The notes under the pieces: model-generated
Databases searched by the model: none
What the model was told of the DNA's origin: nothing
The model's input: only the letters and a program-made list of their open reading frames with translations
Translations under genes and position numbers: made by a program
NCBI GenBank assembly: GCA_046484045.1
Contig: JAWOBZ010000034.1
Span: 1 to 37,769, forward strand
From: CAZHUM01 sp046484045
GTDB lineage: Archaea; Thermoplasmatota; Thermoplasmata; Halarchaeoplasmatales; Halarchaeoplasmataceae
Direction of reading: 5' to 3'
DNA: 37,769 bases
In this document: positions 1 to 8,631 of the stretch, one piece after another
Layout: each line of letters opens with the position of its first letter
Numbering within the stretch: the first letter of the stretch is position 1

Positions 1-871
1 GTTCAGTTGTAACAGGCCATGCTGTTGCTGTTCCTAGGCTGAAGTCAACGTCACAATCGTTGGTGTCGCTTCCGTTGGTTGTTCTCTTCAATCCCTGATC
101 TGCTCCGATTGATTCCGGTGCATCGACTAAGGTCGTGTTATCAGGTTTTGTTGTTTGATATCCGTATTCTACTCTGTCCATCGCAGTCCAGTTATTTTCG
201 TTGATTCCCGTTGTTCCTGGATTCCATGACAATATCAACTCGTCAGCTGTTGCATCGAGTATATCTCCACCGAGGTCTACAGCCAACATCGTTGCATCTG
301 TCTGATGATATTCTGTTGTCAATGTATCCAAGGTTGCGGAGAATGCATCATGATCTTCGAGTCTCCAATCTGCTAGTGTCAATGTTCCATCGACTGTGTC
401 GATGTAGATGTAGTCGTTTCCACTGCTTGGTGCTGCTACAAGTTCATTTATCTTTACACCCATATCGGGCTGTGAACCAGTTGCGAAGTTCAGATCTTCG
501 TTAACAATCGCACCGGATGTGAAAACAGAGTTCTCGTTCGCTATCGTGTCGGGCATGCCGTCTCCACTGTTGTCTAACCAATATGTGATCTCGTCGCCGT
601 TCAAACCACCGTATTTACATACCGTTTGGCTCTCGTCGTCACCCATGGTTTCTATGGATATAGAACCGTCACCGTTGTATGTTACATTACTGCCGAACTG
701 TGCGCCGTCTATCCATGCAGTGATCTGTTTTCCATTTCCTGCTGGACTGGCGTCAATGTACGCTATTCCGTATCTTTCATGCGGACTGATGAATGCCAAT
801 GCTGTAAAGCTAGAAAATATTAGTGCTGCAGCAATAAGCAGAGTTAGTCCACACGCCATTACTTTTTTCAT
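1..871 (-). CDS. Exported protein with lamin-tail-like domain (C-terminus beyond window)
   Basis: The reading frame runs open from an ATG at 871 to the window edge (290 complete codons, no stop), so the protein is truncated by the window. A GGAGG site lies about 12 bases before the ATG. The N-terminus is a signal peptide: Lys-Lys, a hydrophobic stretch of about 20 residues, then small residues before FISPHERYG. A beta-rich segment follows with no cysteine-rich region. From about residue 140 the pattern KINELVAAPSSGNDYIYI, then a tryptophan in LADWRLED, and finally GLKRTTNGSDTNDCDVDF resembles the lamin-tail fold found in many archaeal and bacterial surface proteins. The family name is inferred from these motifs; no enzyme function is visible. 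It diverges from the neighbouring surface protein at 1031 and shares its intergenic promoter region. Confidence 0.75.
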   Translation of the reverse strand, partial: MKKVMACGLTLLIAAALIFSSFTALAFISPHERYGIAYIDASPAGNGKQITAWIDGAQFGSNVTYNGDGSISIETMGDDESQTVCKYGGLNGDEITYWLDNSGDGMPDTIANENSVFTSGAIVNEDLNFATGSQPDMGVKINELVAAPSSGNDYIYIDTVDGTLTLADWRLEDHDAFSATLDTLTTEYHQTDATMLAVDLGGDILDATADELILSWNPGTTGINENNWTAMDRVEYGYQTTKPDNTTLVDAPESIGADQGLKRTTNGSDTNDCDVDFSLGTATAWPVTTE

Positions 872-930
872 TGTTTTTTCCTCCATTAGTGTTATCTTTA
901 ACTAAGGTTGTTTCAAAAGAAGCGAAATTG

Positions 931-940
931 ATTATATAAA
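931..940 (-). promoter_or_regulatory. TATA box of the lamin-tail surface gene
   Basis: On the minus strand the sequence reads TTTATATAAT. This places a start site near 905-910 and leaves a leader of roughly 35 bases that contains the GGAGG ribosome site before the ATG at 871. Confidence 0.5.
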
Positions 941-978
941 GTTTATGACACATCTTTGAAAGAGTCTGTTCCATATCA

Positions 979-987
979 TTATATAAA
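979..987 (+). promoter_or_regulatory. TATA box deciding the start of the propeller gene
   Basis: TTATATAAA sits about 50 bases before the ATG at 1031. It predicts a transcript start near 1008, so the in-frame TTG at 956 would lie upstream of the transcript and cannot be the start. Confidence 0.5.
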
Positions 988-1030
988 TGGATACAAAAAA
1001 TACTTATTTGGAGAGGTTCTTGATTCCATT

Positions 1031-3190
1031 ATGCCTCTATGTCTGAAAAAATATGCCAGTGTACTTGTAGCGTCGATATTATTGATATCTATCTACATCT
1101 CTACCATGGGGGGTGTAGCATATCTAGAAGACTCTCTGCAGCAGTACGGTCAAACGAAGGCTTCGTACACCGTCGAAAATATAACACAAGATCCAAAGTG
1201 GCAGATACTGTCGAGCATACACGGAGGCAACATAGTTTGGGAGGACTACAGGAACGATTTCTACGGGTCTTGGTCATCTCCAGGACTCAGAAATTCGGAT
1301 ATATATCTATACAATATCTCGAGAGAGGAAACCATACAGTTGACCTCTCATGAATCGTCACAGAGTAAACCGGACATATGGCGCAACTACGTTGTTTGGG
1401 AGGATTACAGGAACGGTAACGCAGACATATACTACTTAGATCTGTTAGATGATACGTTGACCCCACACCAGGTCACTGACAACGACAAAAAGCAAATTTC
1501 TCCGAAGATCCATGATGGAAGAATAGTATGGGTGGATTATAGGTCCGGCAGTTTCGGAGATATATACATGTACGATATCTTCGAAGAGGAGACATATGTA
1601 CTCTCGGATATAAGGGCACCGAAATCTACCCCGGATATACATGGTGATAAAGTAGTCTGGACAGACTATCGAAATTATTGGTACTACGGCATCTATGATG
1701 CATTTATAGCGGATATATTCATGTACGATCTCACGGTTGATTCCGACAACGACGGCACACCGAATTACAAGGACGTGGACACACCGGATGAAGATCCCGC
1801 GGAGATCGGCGTGGTCGAAGAAAAAGTACATCAGCACGACCCATCCATATTCGAAAACAAGATCGCTTGGATAGAATATCAAAACAAGAACAACGATATC
1901 TTCATGAAGACCGTCGGTGAGAACAAGACTGAGGTCAGTGCCGAGAGTTCCGTCGAAGAATTCCCCAAAATATACGGAGGGCGGATCGTCTACAACGAAA
2001 GGAACTACGATGGAGAGCAACACACCCATGATACAATATGGTTGTATGATATCTACGATGAAACAAAAGAAAAAATCGCAGAGGTAGAACAAGATCCAGA
2101 AGAAAACGATGGTGTATTGGCAAGATATCCCTGCATATTCAAGGACCGGATAGTATGGGAGGAAAGACACCCCTCCTCACTTGAGAATCTTACCTATCAA
2201 TACGATATCTACTACGCAGAACTCGGAACGGAGGGGCCCGAAGTGAGTGATTCCTATCTGAGTTTGAGTACAGGAGAAGAGGCTGTCCAGGCCAACATGA
2301 CATTATTGGAAGGTATCTATTTCGAGGTCTACTCCACGGTGAAGGATATCGACGGCGACCTAAAGAGGGTTTATTTCGAATCCGATGAATTTGAACTCGA
2401 AGGATTGGACAATTCTTTAAACCTGGTGGGTACGGATCGGTACAAGAAACGGATAGAATACGATGTCAACATGACCGCTGGTGTCTACAATTTTACCGTT
2501 CATGCCGAAGATTCCGAGGGTAACACGGCCACTGGTGCTAAATTGACACTCGAACTCATAGAAAATGAACCTGTGATACACTCTTTCCAGGTGGGTTTAT
2601 CTGAAACAAATCTGACACAAGAGGTCACTTACTATCTAGAACCCGGGAACGACCTTTACTTCGTGGGAAACGCATCCGATGAGGACGGGGATATCTCGGA
2701 AACTCTTCTGTTGATAAACGGAGATAATATCAGCGAAATACAGCTGGACATGGCAAAGGTAACCAACAAATCCAACACATATCAATATCACATGGAATAC
2801 GACGAAGGGATGCAGCCGGGTAACTACACCGCGGTTTTCTCGGTTACGGACAGCCGGGAAAATCTGGTTAACAGTTCCGAGGTGATCATAAGAGCTCAAT
2901 ACCGACCTGAAGATGATAACGGAGATGATAACGAAACGGATGATAACGGAACATTAGACGATAATTTTCTATCCAACCCGTTATTTTACATCCTACTTAT
3001 CGCTTTGATAATCGTTATCATCGCTATCTTCATCGTTCTAAAGACCGGTAAGAATCTGTATCTGGGAAAGGAAGGGAAGATCGAAGAAGAGCCGGAGGAC
3101 GAACCAGAAGAAGATACGGACGATGACGTAGTTACTGAGGAAAGTATAGATGATATCGAGCCAGAAGAAGACATATCCGATGAAGTATGA
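1031..3190 (+). CDS. Surface protein: seven-repeat TolB-like propeller, Ig-like modules, C-terminal membrane anchor
   Basis: The protein is 719 residues if it starts at the ATG at 1031. That start is preferred over the in-frame TTG at 956 because a signal peptide begins there (KKYASVLVASILLISIYIS) and a GGAGAGG site lies about 13 bases before it. Seven repeats of the type VVWEDYRNGNADIYYLDL follow, each with a [IV]-[VA]-[WY] strand, an acidic/aromatic turn and a D-I-[YF] strand. Seven copies suit a seven-bladed propeller. One calcium-like acidic loop, DSDNDGTPNYKDVD, interrupts the fourth repeat. Two Ig-like segments and an Asp/Asn-rich linker precede one transmembrane helix (about residues 657-679) and a highly acidic cytoplasmic tail. 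It probably sits on the cell surface facing outward. The ligand is unknown. Confidence 0.82.
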   Translation: MPLCLKKYASVLVASILLISIYISTMGGVAYLEDSLQQYGQTKASYTVENITQDPKWQILSSIHGGNIVWEDYRNDFYGSWSSPGLRNSDIYLYNISREETIQLTSHESSQSKPDIWRNYVVWEDYRNGNADIYYLDLLDDTLTPHQVTDNDKKQISPKIHDGRIVWVDYRSGSFGDIYMYDIFEEETYVLSDIRAPKSTPDIHGDKVVWTDYRNYWYYGIYDAFIADIFMYDLTVDSDNDGTPNYKDVDTPDEDPAEIGVVEEKVHQHDPSIFENKIAWIEYQNKNNDIFMKTVGENKTEVSAESSVEEFPKIYGGRIVYNERNYDGEQHTHDTIWLYDIYDETKEKIAEVEQDPEENDGVLARYPCIFKDRIVWEERHPSSLENLTYQYDIYYAELGTEGPEVSDSYLSLSTGEEAVQANMTLLEGIYFEVYSTVKDIDGDLKRVYFESDEFELEGLDNSLNLVGTDRYKKRIEYDVNMTAGVYNFTVHAEDSEGNTATGAKLTLELIENEPVIHSFQVGLSETNLTQEVTYYLEPGNDLYFVGNASDEDGDISETLLLINGDNISEIQLDMAKVTNKSNTYQYHMEYDEGMQPGNYTAVFSVTDSRENLVNSSEVIIRAQYRPEDDNGDDNETDDNGTLDDNFLSNPLFYILLIALIIVIIAIFIVLKTGKNLYLGKEGKIEEEPEDEPEEDTDDDVVTEESIDDIEPEEDISDEV

Positions 3191-3232
3191 TTGCAGAAGA
3201 ATTAAATAAGGTACTTTTGTAATCAGGTTTCG

Positions 3233-5500
3233 ATGAACATCCTAGTTATCTGCGAAAAGAACAGCGCCGCTTCGAGGATCTCCTATCTTTTATCCGATGG
3301 TGACTTGAAGAAGAAATACTACTACAGGATACCGCATTTTCAATTCCCTAAAGATGAGGATAATTACTACGTCATAGGTCTGAGAGGTCATATCGTCGAA
3401 TACGACTACCCGGAGAAGTACAACAACTGGAGTAAAGTTGATGAAGAAGATCTGATACAAGTCGAACCGGAGAAATCCATCACCGAGTCCAGGATCGTAG
3501 CACTTCTGACCAAACTCGGAGGAGAGGTGGATCGAGCTATCGTCGCCACGGACTACGATAGAGAGGGAGAGTTGATCGGACTAGAGGCCGTAAGACTTCT
3601 CCTGGTCGAGAACCCAAATGTAGAGGTAAAAAGGGCAAAATTCAGTTCATTGTCAAAATCCGAAGTGTCTAGAGCTTTTGAGAATTTAACCGATGTAGAT
3701 GAAAATTTAGCTGAATCTGCTGAAACGAGACAGATAGTGGACCTGGCATGGGGCGCCGTTCTTACCAGATTCTTATCGAAAACCGCAGGGCAATACGGCA
3801 GGGATTTTATCTCCGCCGGGAGGGTGCAGAGCCCTACGCTCGCCCTGATAGTCGACAGGGAGATGGAGATCGAAGATTTCGAACCCGAAGCATACTGGCA
3901 GGTGACGGCTGAGCTGGAAAAAGATATTACTTTCAAAGCTAACTACGAGGAAGAAAGGATATGGGATGAAGAGAGGGCTGAAAACATATTCGAACTCGTC
4001 GAGGACGCAAAATCAGCAAAGACGCTTACGTTCAACGAAGAAACCGAGGATAAATGGCCGTGGCCGCCGTTCAACACCACACAATTTCTCTCGGAAGCAA
4101 CAAAACTGGGTATCAGCCCGGCTCAAGCGATGAAGACCGCTGAAAACCTATACACACGTGGTTGGATATCATATCCTCGGACTGAGAACACCGTTTATCC
4201 AAGCAGCTTGAACCTTAGGTACCATCTCGAGAAACTCAAAGATTCTGAACTTTCAGAAGAAATAGAGGAGATACTGCAGCAGAAGAAAATAAGACCCAGC
4301 AGAGGTAAAAAGCAGACCACCGACCACCCTCCGATATATCCCATCAAAGCCGCTACGAAGAAGGACTTGAAGGGCAGGGATTGGAAAGTATACGAATTGA
4401 TCCTAAGGAGGTTCATGGCCACCGTATCACCACCTGGAAAAGGAAGGAAACGTGATGCCGAATTCGATATCCAAGGAGAGAAATTTATCAGTAAAGGTTA
4501 CGAAATCATCGAACAGGGATGGATGAAATATTACCCCTACTACAAGCCCAGAGAAACATTTATGCCTCCTTTGGAAGTCGATGAACTCGTGGACGTCGTG
4601 GGCGTTGACTTCACCGAGGATGAAACAAAACCGCCCAACAGATACTCCCAGGGTGCTTTGATCAGAGAGATGGAGAAGAAAGGATTAGGGACCAAAAGTA
4701 CGAGGCACGAGATAATACAGAAACTATACGACAGGGGGTTCATATCCGGGAAAACACCCAGGCCCACCCTATCTGGAAAGAGTGTGATCAAAACGTTAGA
4801 AGACCATGCGGATAATGTAGCAAAACCGGAGATGACAAAGACCTTGGAAGAGGATATGGAAAAGATCGCTGAAGGAGAAATAGAGAAGGATAAAGTCACG
4901 GATGAATCCAGAGAGATGCTGGAAGACGTTCTTAGATCCCTAAAAAAGGAAAAAGACGACATCAGTAAAGAACTCCGTCAATCCCTGAGAGCTCAGAAAT
5001 CCATCGGTAAGTGTCCAGAGTGTGGAGGAGATCTTGTAGTAAGGAAGTCAAAAAAGGGAAGATTCGTGGGCTGTTCCAACTATCCAGAATGTGAGAACAC
5101 CTACCAGATACCCAGGACGGGTAAAGTAGTACCCGCTCACGGAAAATGTCCGGAGTGCGGCGCACCGAAGGTCAAGGTATACCACAAAGGAGACACGGAG
5201 GAGCTGTGCGTAGATCTGAACTGCAAGTACTCCAGAGATAAAAGGTATAGGGGTGATTGTCCAGAATGTGATGGTGAGATGAGAGAGATAAGGTCTTACC
5301 GGGCCAAAAGGTTCTTGGGGTGTTCAAATTACCCAAAATGTAAGAACACATACCCTTTACCCCAGAGTGGTATGATAGTTTATGAGGGGGAAGTATGTCC
5401 AGAGTGTGGTGCGCCTCTACAAAAGTTAATCAAAAAGGGAAAACGACCGTGGGAATTCTGTCCGAACCCGAAATGCTCTAAAGATAAAGAGGAAGAATAA
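3233..5500 (+). CDS. topA: DNA topoisomerase I (type IA)
   Basis: This 755-residue type IA topoisomerase relaxes negative supercoils by a transient 5'-phosphotyrosine link. The Toprim domain starts at the N-terminus (ILVICEKNSAASRISYLL) and contains the acidic DYDREGELIG motif. The catalytic tyrosine is Tyr314 in GWISYPRTENTVYP. SAGRVQSPTL and the KGLGTKSTRHEII region are also typical. From about residue 590 there are four zinc-binding modules of the CPECG...C type, two with the GCSNYPEC pattern, as in archaeal topoisomerase I. There is no helicase half, so this is not reverse gyrase. The ATG at 3233 has a weak AT-rich box about 25 bases upstream, suggesting a nearly leaderless message. It ends two bases before the convergent L40e gene. 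Confidence 0.95.
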   Translation: MNILVICEKNSAASRISYLLSDGDLKKKYYYRIPHFQFPKDEDNYYVIGLRGHIVEYDYPEKYNNWSKVDEEDLIQVEPEKSITESRIVALLTKLGGEVDRAIVATDYDREGELIGLEAVRLLLVENPNVEVKRAKFSSLSKSEVSRAFENLTDVDENLAESAETRQIVDLAWGAVLTRFLSKTAGQYGRDFISAGRVQSPTLALIVDREMEIEDFEPEAYWQVTAELEKDITFKANYEEERIWDEERAENIFELVEDAKSAKTLTFNEETEDKWPWPPFNTTQFLSEATKLGISPAQAMKTAENLYTRGWISYPRTENTVYPSSLNLRYHLEKLKDSELSEEIEEILQQKKIRPSRGKKQTTDHPPIYPIKAATKKDLKGRDWKVYELILRRFMATVSPPGKGRKRDAEFDIQGEKFISKGYEIIEQGWMKYYPYYKPRETFMPPLEVDELVDVVGVDFTEDETKPPNRYSQGALIREMEKKGLGTKSTRHEIIQKLYDRGFISGKTPRPTLSGKSVIKTLEDHADNVAKPEMTKTLEEDMEKIAEGEIEKDKVTDESREMLEDVLRSLKKEKDDISKELRQSLRAQKSIGKCPECGGDLVVRKSKKGRFVGCSNYPECENTYQIPRTGKVVPAHGKCPECGAPKVKVYHKGDTEELCVDLNCKYSRDKRYRGDCPECDGEMREIRSYRAKRFLGCSNYPKCKNTYPLPQSGMIVYEGEVCPECGAPLQKLIKKGKRPWEFCPNPKCSKDKEEE

Positions 5501-5502
5501 TC

Positions 5503-5652
5503 CTATAATCTTCTGCTCTCTTTGGCTTTCATACGTAGGTTCTTTTCACCGCATTTACGGCATTTTTTAGCTCTCACTGGGTTGCTGGCGTAGCAGCTCA
5601 TGCATATCTTCTTATTGAGCAGTCTTTTTTCAGCTTCTGGGAATCTAGCCAT
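5503..5652 (-). CDS. rpl40e: 50S ribosomal protein L40e
   Basis: This 49-residue gene encodes MARFPEAEKRLLNKKICMSC and onward. It shows the L40e zinc finger Cys17-x2-Cys20 ... Cys31-x2-Cys34 (CRKCGEKNLR) and a basic C-terminus. The length and the MARFPEAE start match archaeal L40e, a small protein of the large ribosomal subunit. A TATA box lies about 38 bases upstream. It converges with topoisomerase I, with only two bases between the stops. Confidence 0.93.
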   Translation of the reverse strand: MARFPEAEKRLLNKKICMSCYASNPVRAKKCRKCGEKNLRMKAKESRRL

Positions 5653-5686
5653 CTGTTAACACCGTATAGTTAACGATAAAGAAGTT

Positions 5687-5696
5687 GTATATAAAT
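5687..5696 (-). promoter_or_regulatory. TATA box of the L40e gene
   Basis: The minus strand reads ATTTATATAC, centred about 40 bases upstream of the L40e ATG at 5652. The divergent creatininase gene has its own AT-rich box, AATATTTAT, at 5725-5733, about 25-30 bases before its ATG at 5758. Confidence 0.5.
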
Positions 5697-5757
5697 CATT
5701 AGGTAATATGGTGTAAGACGGAAAAATATTTATCCACATCTATTCGCTTCCCATGAC

Positions 5758-6477
5758 ATGGCGGACAACTACAGATATCTCAACGAGATGCGTATGGATG
5801 AGATAGAAGAGATGGTAGATCCCATATTCATGCTGCCCCTTGGGATAAGTGAAGGACACGGAGAACACCTACCCATCGGCACGGATACGTTCCAAGCTGT
5901 TTACGTTTCTGAAAAAGTGGCTGAAGAATTAGATCACGATGTGGTGATAGCACCTGTATTGAACTACGGTCACTGCAGAGCGACAAAGAATCTTCCTGGC
6001 ACGATATCCATATCCTTCGACACCCTCAGAGATATTGTTAACGATATCTTGGAAAGTGCAATCGAGCAGGGATTTCATAAATTCGTTCTGATATCCGGTC
6101 ATGCTGGTAGGACGCATATGACGGCTTTAAGATTGGCCTGTGAGAACATCTTATCTGACTACGAAGTAGATATATTACTCCTTACTGATTACGATTTTGC
6201 CTACGAATTGAAGGGAAAGGAGGTACCGGATACCGATGGACACGGTGGGGAGATAGAAACATCTAGGATCTTGCACATAAGACCCGACCTCGTGGGAGAA
6301 AATAGACCCGTTTCAGAAGTGAGATATCCGAGATTCAAGGTTATAAAGGACTATTCGATTTATCTGGTCAAAGGTATGAGGGGAGATTCGTCGAAAGCCA
6401 CCCGAGACGAAGGCGAGAAGATAGACGAATACGTTATCGATGGGATAATAGAACACATCGAGAGAGAACTTTTATGA
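5758..6477 (+). CDS. Creatininase-family amidohydrolase (possibly ArfB-like Fapy deformylase)
   Basis: The protein is 239 residues, the normal creatininase length. It keeps the metal-binding motifs: EGHGEHLPIGTD (residues 32-43, Glu32, His34, His37, Asp43), the GHAGRTHM loop near residue 115, and DGHGGEIETS near 160. In archaea, members of this family include ArfB, which removes the formyl group from the GTP-derived pyrimidine in riboflavin and F420 synthesis. That is the most likely role here, but other archaeal creatininase paralogues exist and no flavin gene is nearby. The family call is firm; the substrate is inferred. The ATG is about 25 bases after a TATA box, so the gene is probably leaderless. 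It is followed by rpiA on the same strand after 73 bases with its own promoter-like TATA. Confidence 0.85.
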   Translation: MADNYRYLNEMRMDEIEEMVDPIFMLPLGISEGHGEHLPIGTDTFQAVYVSEKVAEELDHDVVIAPVLNYGHCRATKNLPGTISISFDTLRDIVNDILESAIEQGFHKFVLISGHAGRTHMTALRLACENILSDYEVDILLLTDYDFAYELKGKEVPDTDGHGGEIETSRILHIRPDLVGENRPVSEVRYPRFKVIKDYSIYLVKGMRGDSSKATRDEGEKIDEYVIDGIIEHIERELL

Positions 6478-6550
6478 ATGAAGGGTAAAAATAAATAACT
6501 AAAAATTATATACCCTATATACCCTATCGTAGATGATTAGGTGAACCTCC

Positions 6551-7225
6551 ATGATGATCGAGAAAAGAAACGCAGGACGTGATGCCGCAGAATACATAGA
6601 AGACGGACAGGTCGTTGGTCTCGGTACTGGCTCGACCACTAAATATGCAATAGAGAGACTGGGTGAGAGAGTAAAAGAAGAGGGACTAGACATAATCGGC
6701 ATCCCGACGTCTAAAGCAACCGAACATCTTGCAAAGGGGGTGGGCATACCGTTGACTAATCTGGATGAGAATCCTAGAATAGATATAACCATCGATGGTG
6801 CAGACGAAGTCGATCCGGAATTGAACCTGATCAAGGGTGGAGGCGGAGCGTTACTAAGAGAAAAGATAATCGCCTATCAGTCGAACAAGGTTATCATAGT
6901 CGTGGACCCATCCAAACAGGTTAAAAAATTGGGGCTGTCTTTTCCACTACCTGTAGAAGTGGTTCCGTTTTCGGCAAGTGCTACCGTCAGGAACGTTGAG
7001 GAGTTGGGATGCACGGCGAATATAAGGATGGATAATGGAACCATATTTAAAACGGATAACGGTAACTATATCCTTGATTGTGATTTTGAAGGTATCGATG
7101 ACCTGGATGATTGCAGCATCGGATTGAATTCTGTACCTGGAGTTGTAGAGAACGGGCTTTTCATAGATATCGCTGATATAGTAGTCGTGGGAAAAGAAGA
7201 TAGTGTGGAAGAGTTTTCATTATGA
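6551..7225 (+). CDS. rpiA: Ribose-5-phosphate isomerase A
   Basis: The 224-residue protein interconverts ribose 5-phosphate and ribulose 5-phosphate in pentose metabolism. Diagnostic segments are GLGTGSTTKYAIERL (phosphate loop, near residue 25), DGADEVDPELNLIKGGGG (near residue 80, catalytic Asp and Glu region) and GALLREKI. The start at 6551 is supported by an AGGTGA site with 6 bases spacing. Upstream, two TATA-like stretches (TTATATACC and CTATATACC) lie at about 6507-6525. In archaea this enzyme usually feeds ribulose-monophosphate-derived pentose into nucleotides. Confidence 0.95.
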   Translation: MMIEKRNAGRDAAEYIEDGQVVGLGTGSTTKYAIERLGERVKEEGLDIIGIPTSKATEHLAKGVGIPLTNLDENPRIDITIDGADEVDPELNLIKGGGGALLREKIIAYQSNKVIIVVDPSKQVKKLGLSFPLPVEVVPFSASATVRNVEELGCTANIRMDNGTIFKTDNGNYILDCDFEGIDDLDDCSIGLNSVPGVVENGLFIDIADIVVVGKEDSVEEFSL

Positions 7226-7256
7226 AGGAGTTTGACCGAATCTTGTGTTTATTCGA

Positions 7257-7631
7257 CTAGTATATTTTCTTTACCAATTTCTTGATCTTGTCCAGGTTAT
7301 CTTTGATCTTCTTGATCCTTTCCTGCTCCTTTTCCTCGATCTCTTTTATTATCCCCTCGATCGGTTTATCGAGTGTATACCCATGCACTGGCCGTCCCTT
7401 TCCTTCCTTTTTGATATCTCTCTTTGTAACCCATCCCCTGTTCCTTAACTCCTGCATGGCAATAGAGACTTCCGGCTGTCTTAAATCAGTACCCGATTCT
7501 ATCTCCCTGCTTTTTGTTTCATCCTTTGAAGCTACAAAAACCAAAGTTCTTGCTATGTTCTTCTGAATTCCAGCTTTGATGAGTCTGTTAACCAATTCTT
7601 CTTGGTCCGATGACAGGTTTTTCTTTGCCAT
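7257..7631 (-). CDS. Predicted winged-HTH transcriptional regulator
   Basis: The 124-residue protein has an N-terminal winged helix-turn-helix of the archaeal 'predicted transcriptional regulator' type. A helix (ELVNRLIKAGIQKNIARTL) is followed by the HTH (RQPEVSIAMQELRNRGWV) and a basic wing with GKGRPVHGYTLDKP. The C-terminal 40 residues form a charged amphipathic helix (EEKEQERIKKIKDNLDKIKK), probably a dimerising coiled coil. The TATA box GATATATACT is at 7664-7673. It is convergent with rpiA and divergent from the USP-permease operon, so either itself or that operon could be its target, but this is not shown. Confidence 0.8.
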   Translation of the reverse strand: MAKKNLSSDQEELVNRLIKAGIQKNIARTLVFVASKDETKSREIESGTDLRQPEVSIAMQELRNRGWVTKRDIKKEGKGRPVHGYTLDKPIEGIIKEIEEKEQERIKKIKDNLDKIKKLVKKIY

Positions 7632-7722
7632 AATTTACACCATTTTTAATTTATTTAAGTCCTAGTATATATCATTATCTAATAAACTCTCTCCTTTTTA
7701 TATTTTTGGGTAAATTCTTTAA

Positions 7723-7740
7723 GGTTTATAATAATAAACC
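7723..7740. repeat. 18-bp palindrome in a divergent promoter region, possible operator
   Basis: GGTTTAT-AATA-ATAAACC is a perfect 7+7 inverted repeat. It lies between the HTH regulator (start 7631) and the USP gene (start 7825), about 50 bases upstream of the latter's TATA box. It could be the binding site of the adjacent wHTH protein. Its AT-richness means chance cannot be excluded. Confidence 0.35.
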
Positions 7741-7785
7741 GCATATCTTAGGAACGATATTATTACTAATCAACATAGTAGAAAT

Positions 7786-7795
7786 ATGTATATAC
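7786..7795 (+). promoter_or_regulatory. TATA box of the USP-permease operon
   Basis: ATGTATATAC lies about 35 bases before the ATG at 7825. Because the in-frame ATG at 7786 is part of the TATA box itself, translation should begin at 7825. Confidence 0.5.
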
Positions 7796-7824
7796 CCCCC
7801 TTCGATATTTCTACGTGGATTAAT

Positions 7825-8631
7825 ATGTTCGACAGAATATTAATCGCAACGGACAACTCACCTTTGATGACGAATGCGATCAGATATACAGCTACGTTAT
7901 TTCCTTATTCAGACTACCATCTAATAAATGTAATAAACACGAGTGACGGTAGCATACCACAGACCAATTTGATGAAGAAAAAACTAAAGAGCATTTCAAA
8001 AGACGCACTGAAAGATGGAGAACAGATATTGAACAAAATGGGTATAACCGACATCAAGACCTATGTACCTTCAGGAACGCCGTCAGTGGAAATAATGAAA
8101 TACATCAATAAGTATAAAATCGACCTTTTTGTCCTAGCCACCCATTCTAAAGTCGGTTCTCAAAAAGTGCACATAGGTGAAACGGCTCTACAATCCCTAC
8201 AGGTAACTTCTATACCGTCTCTTATCTTCGCTTGCTCCTGTGCTCCTAAAGTACCTGAAAAAATATTCAACCCCACAACCTTCAGTACCTATTCCGTCGA
8301 TGCTACCATGATCGCTTTGGAACTAGCTTCATACTTTGGATCTAGTTTGACGACCTATCATATCGGAAAAATTGAACCTGGAGCTTCGGCCCGTAGGGTA
8401 GAAAAACGTGCAAAAAAGGCGGGCATCGAGTATGAACTTATCATAGCTGGAGACGTATCTGATGAAACGATTTTGGAAACTACGCAAAAATACGATTTCA
8501 TGGTAGGAAGCCGAGGCCGTGGTGGTTTAAAATACAAATTAAGACATCTATTCCCGACATTTGCTCTCAGCAGCCTGGAAAAGGAACTCATCGCAGAAAC
8601 CGAGATACCTTTTCTGATGGTCGGTGACTGA
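7825..8631 (+). CDS. Universal stress protein with two USP domains
   Basis: The product is 268 residues from the ATG at 7825, where the family consensus begins (MFDRILIATDNSP). Domain 1 spans roughly residues 1-135. Domain 2 runs from about 145 to the end, with the C-terminal glycine-rich segment VGSRGRGGLKYKL, which corresponds to the ATP-binding G-x2-G-x9-G region of USP proteins. Domain 1 has VLATHSKVGSQKVHIGE in that place and looks degenerate. Its stop overlaps the next gene by 8 bases, so it is co-translated with the permease. Soluble USPs paired with ion transporters often regulate them by nucleotide binding; that link is inferred here. Confidence 0.85.
   Translation: MFDRILIATDNSPLMTNAIRYTATLFPYSDYHLINVINTSDGSIPQTNLMKKKLKSISKDALKDGEQILNKMGITDIKTYVPSGTPSVEIMKYINKYKIDLFVLATHSKVGSQKVHIGETALQSLQVTSIPSLIFACSCAPKVPEKIFNPTTFSTYSVDATMIALELASYFGSSLTTYHIGKIEPGASARRVEKRAKKAGIEYELIIAGDVSDETILETTQKYDFMVGSRGRGGLKYKLRHLFPTFALSSLEKELIAETEIPFLMVGD

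Noticed and set aside
1445..2170. Long minus-strand open frame (241 codons) inside the propeller gene
   Set aside because: It lies wholly antisense to a gene with a signal peptide and seven coherent repeats, and its product is a hydrophobic string without recognisable motifs.
3233..5500. Possible reverse gyrase
   Set aside because: The protein contains only the type IA topoisomerase and zinc modules; there is no helicase half before the Toprim domain.
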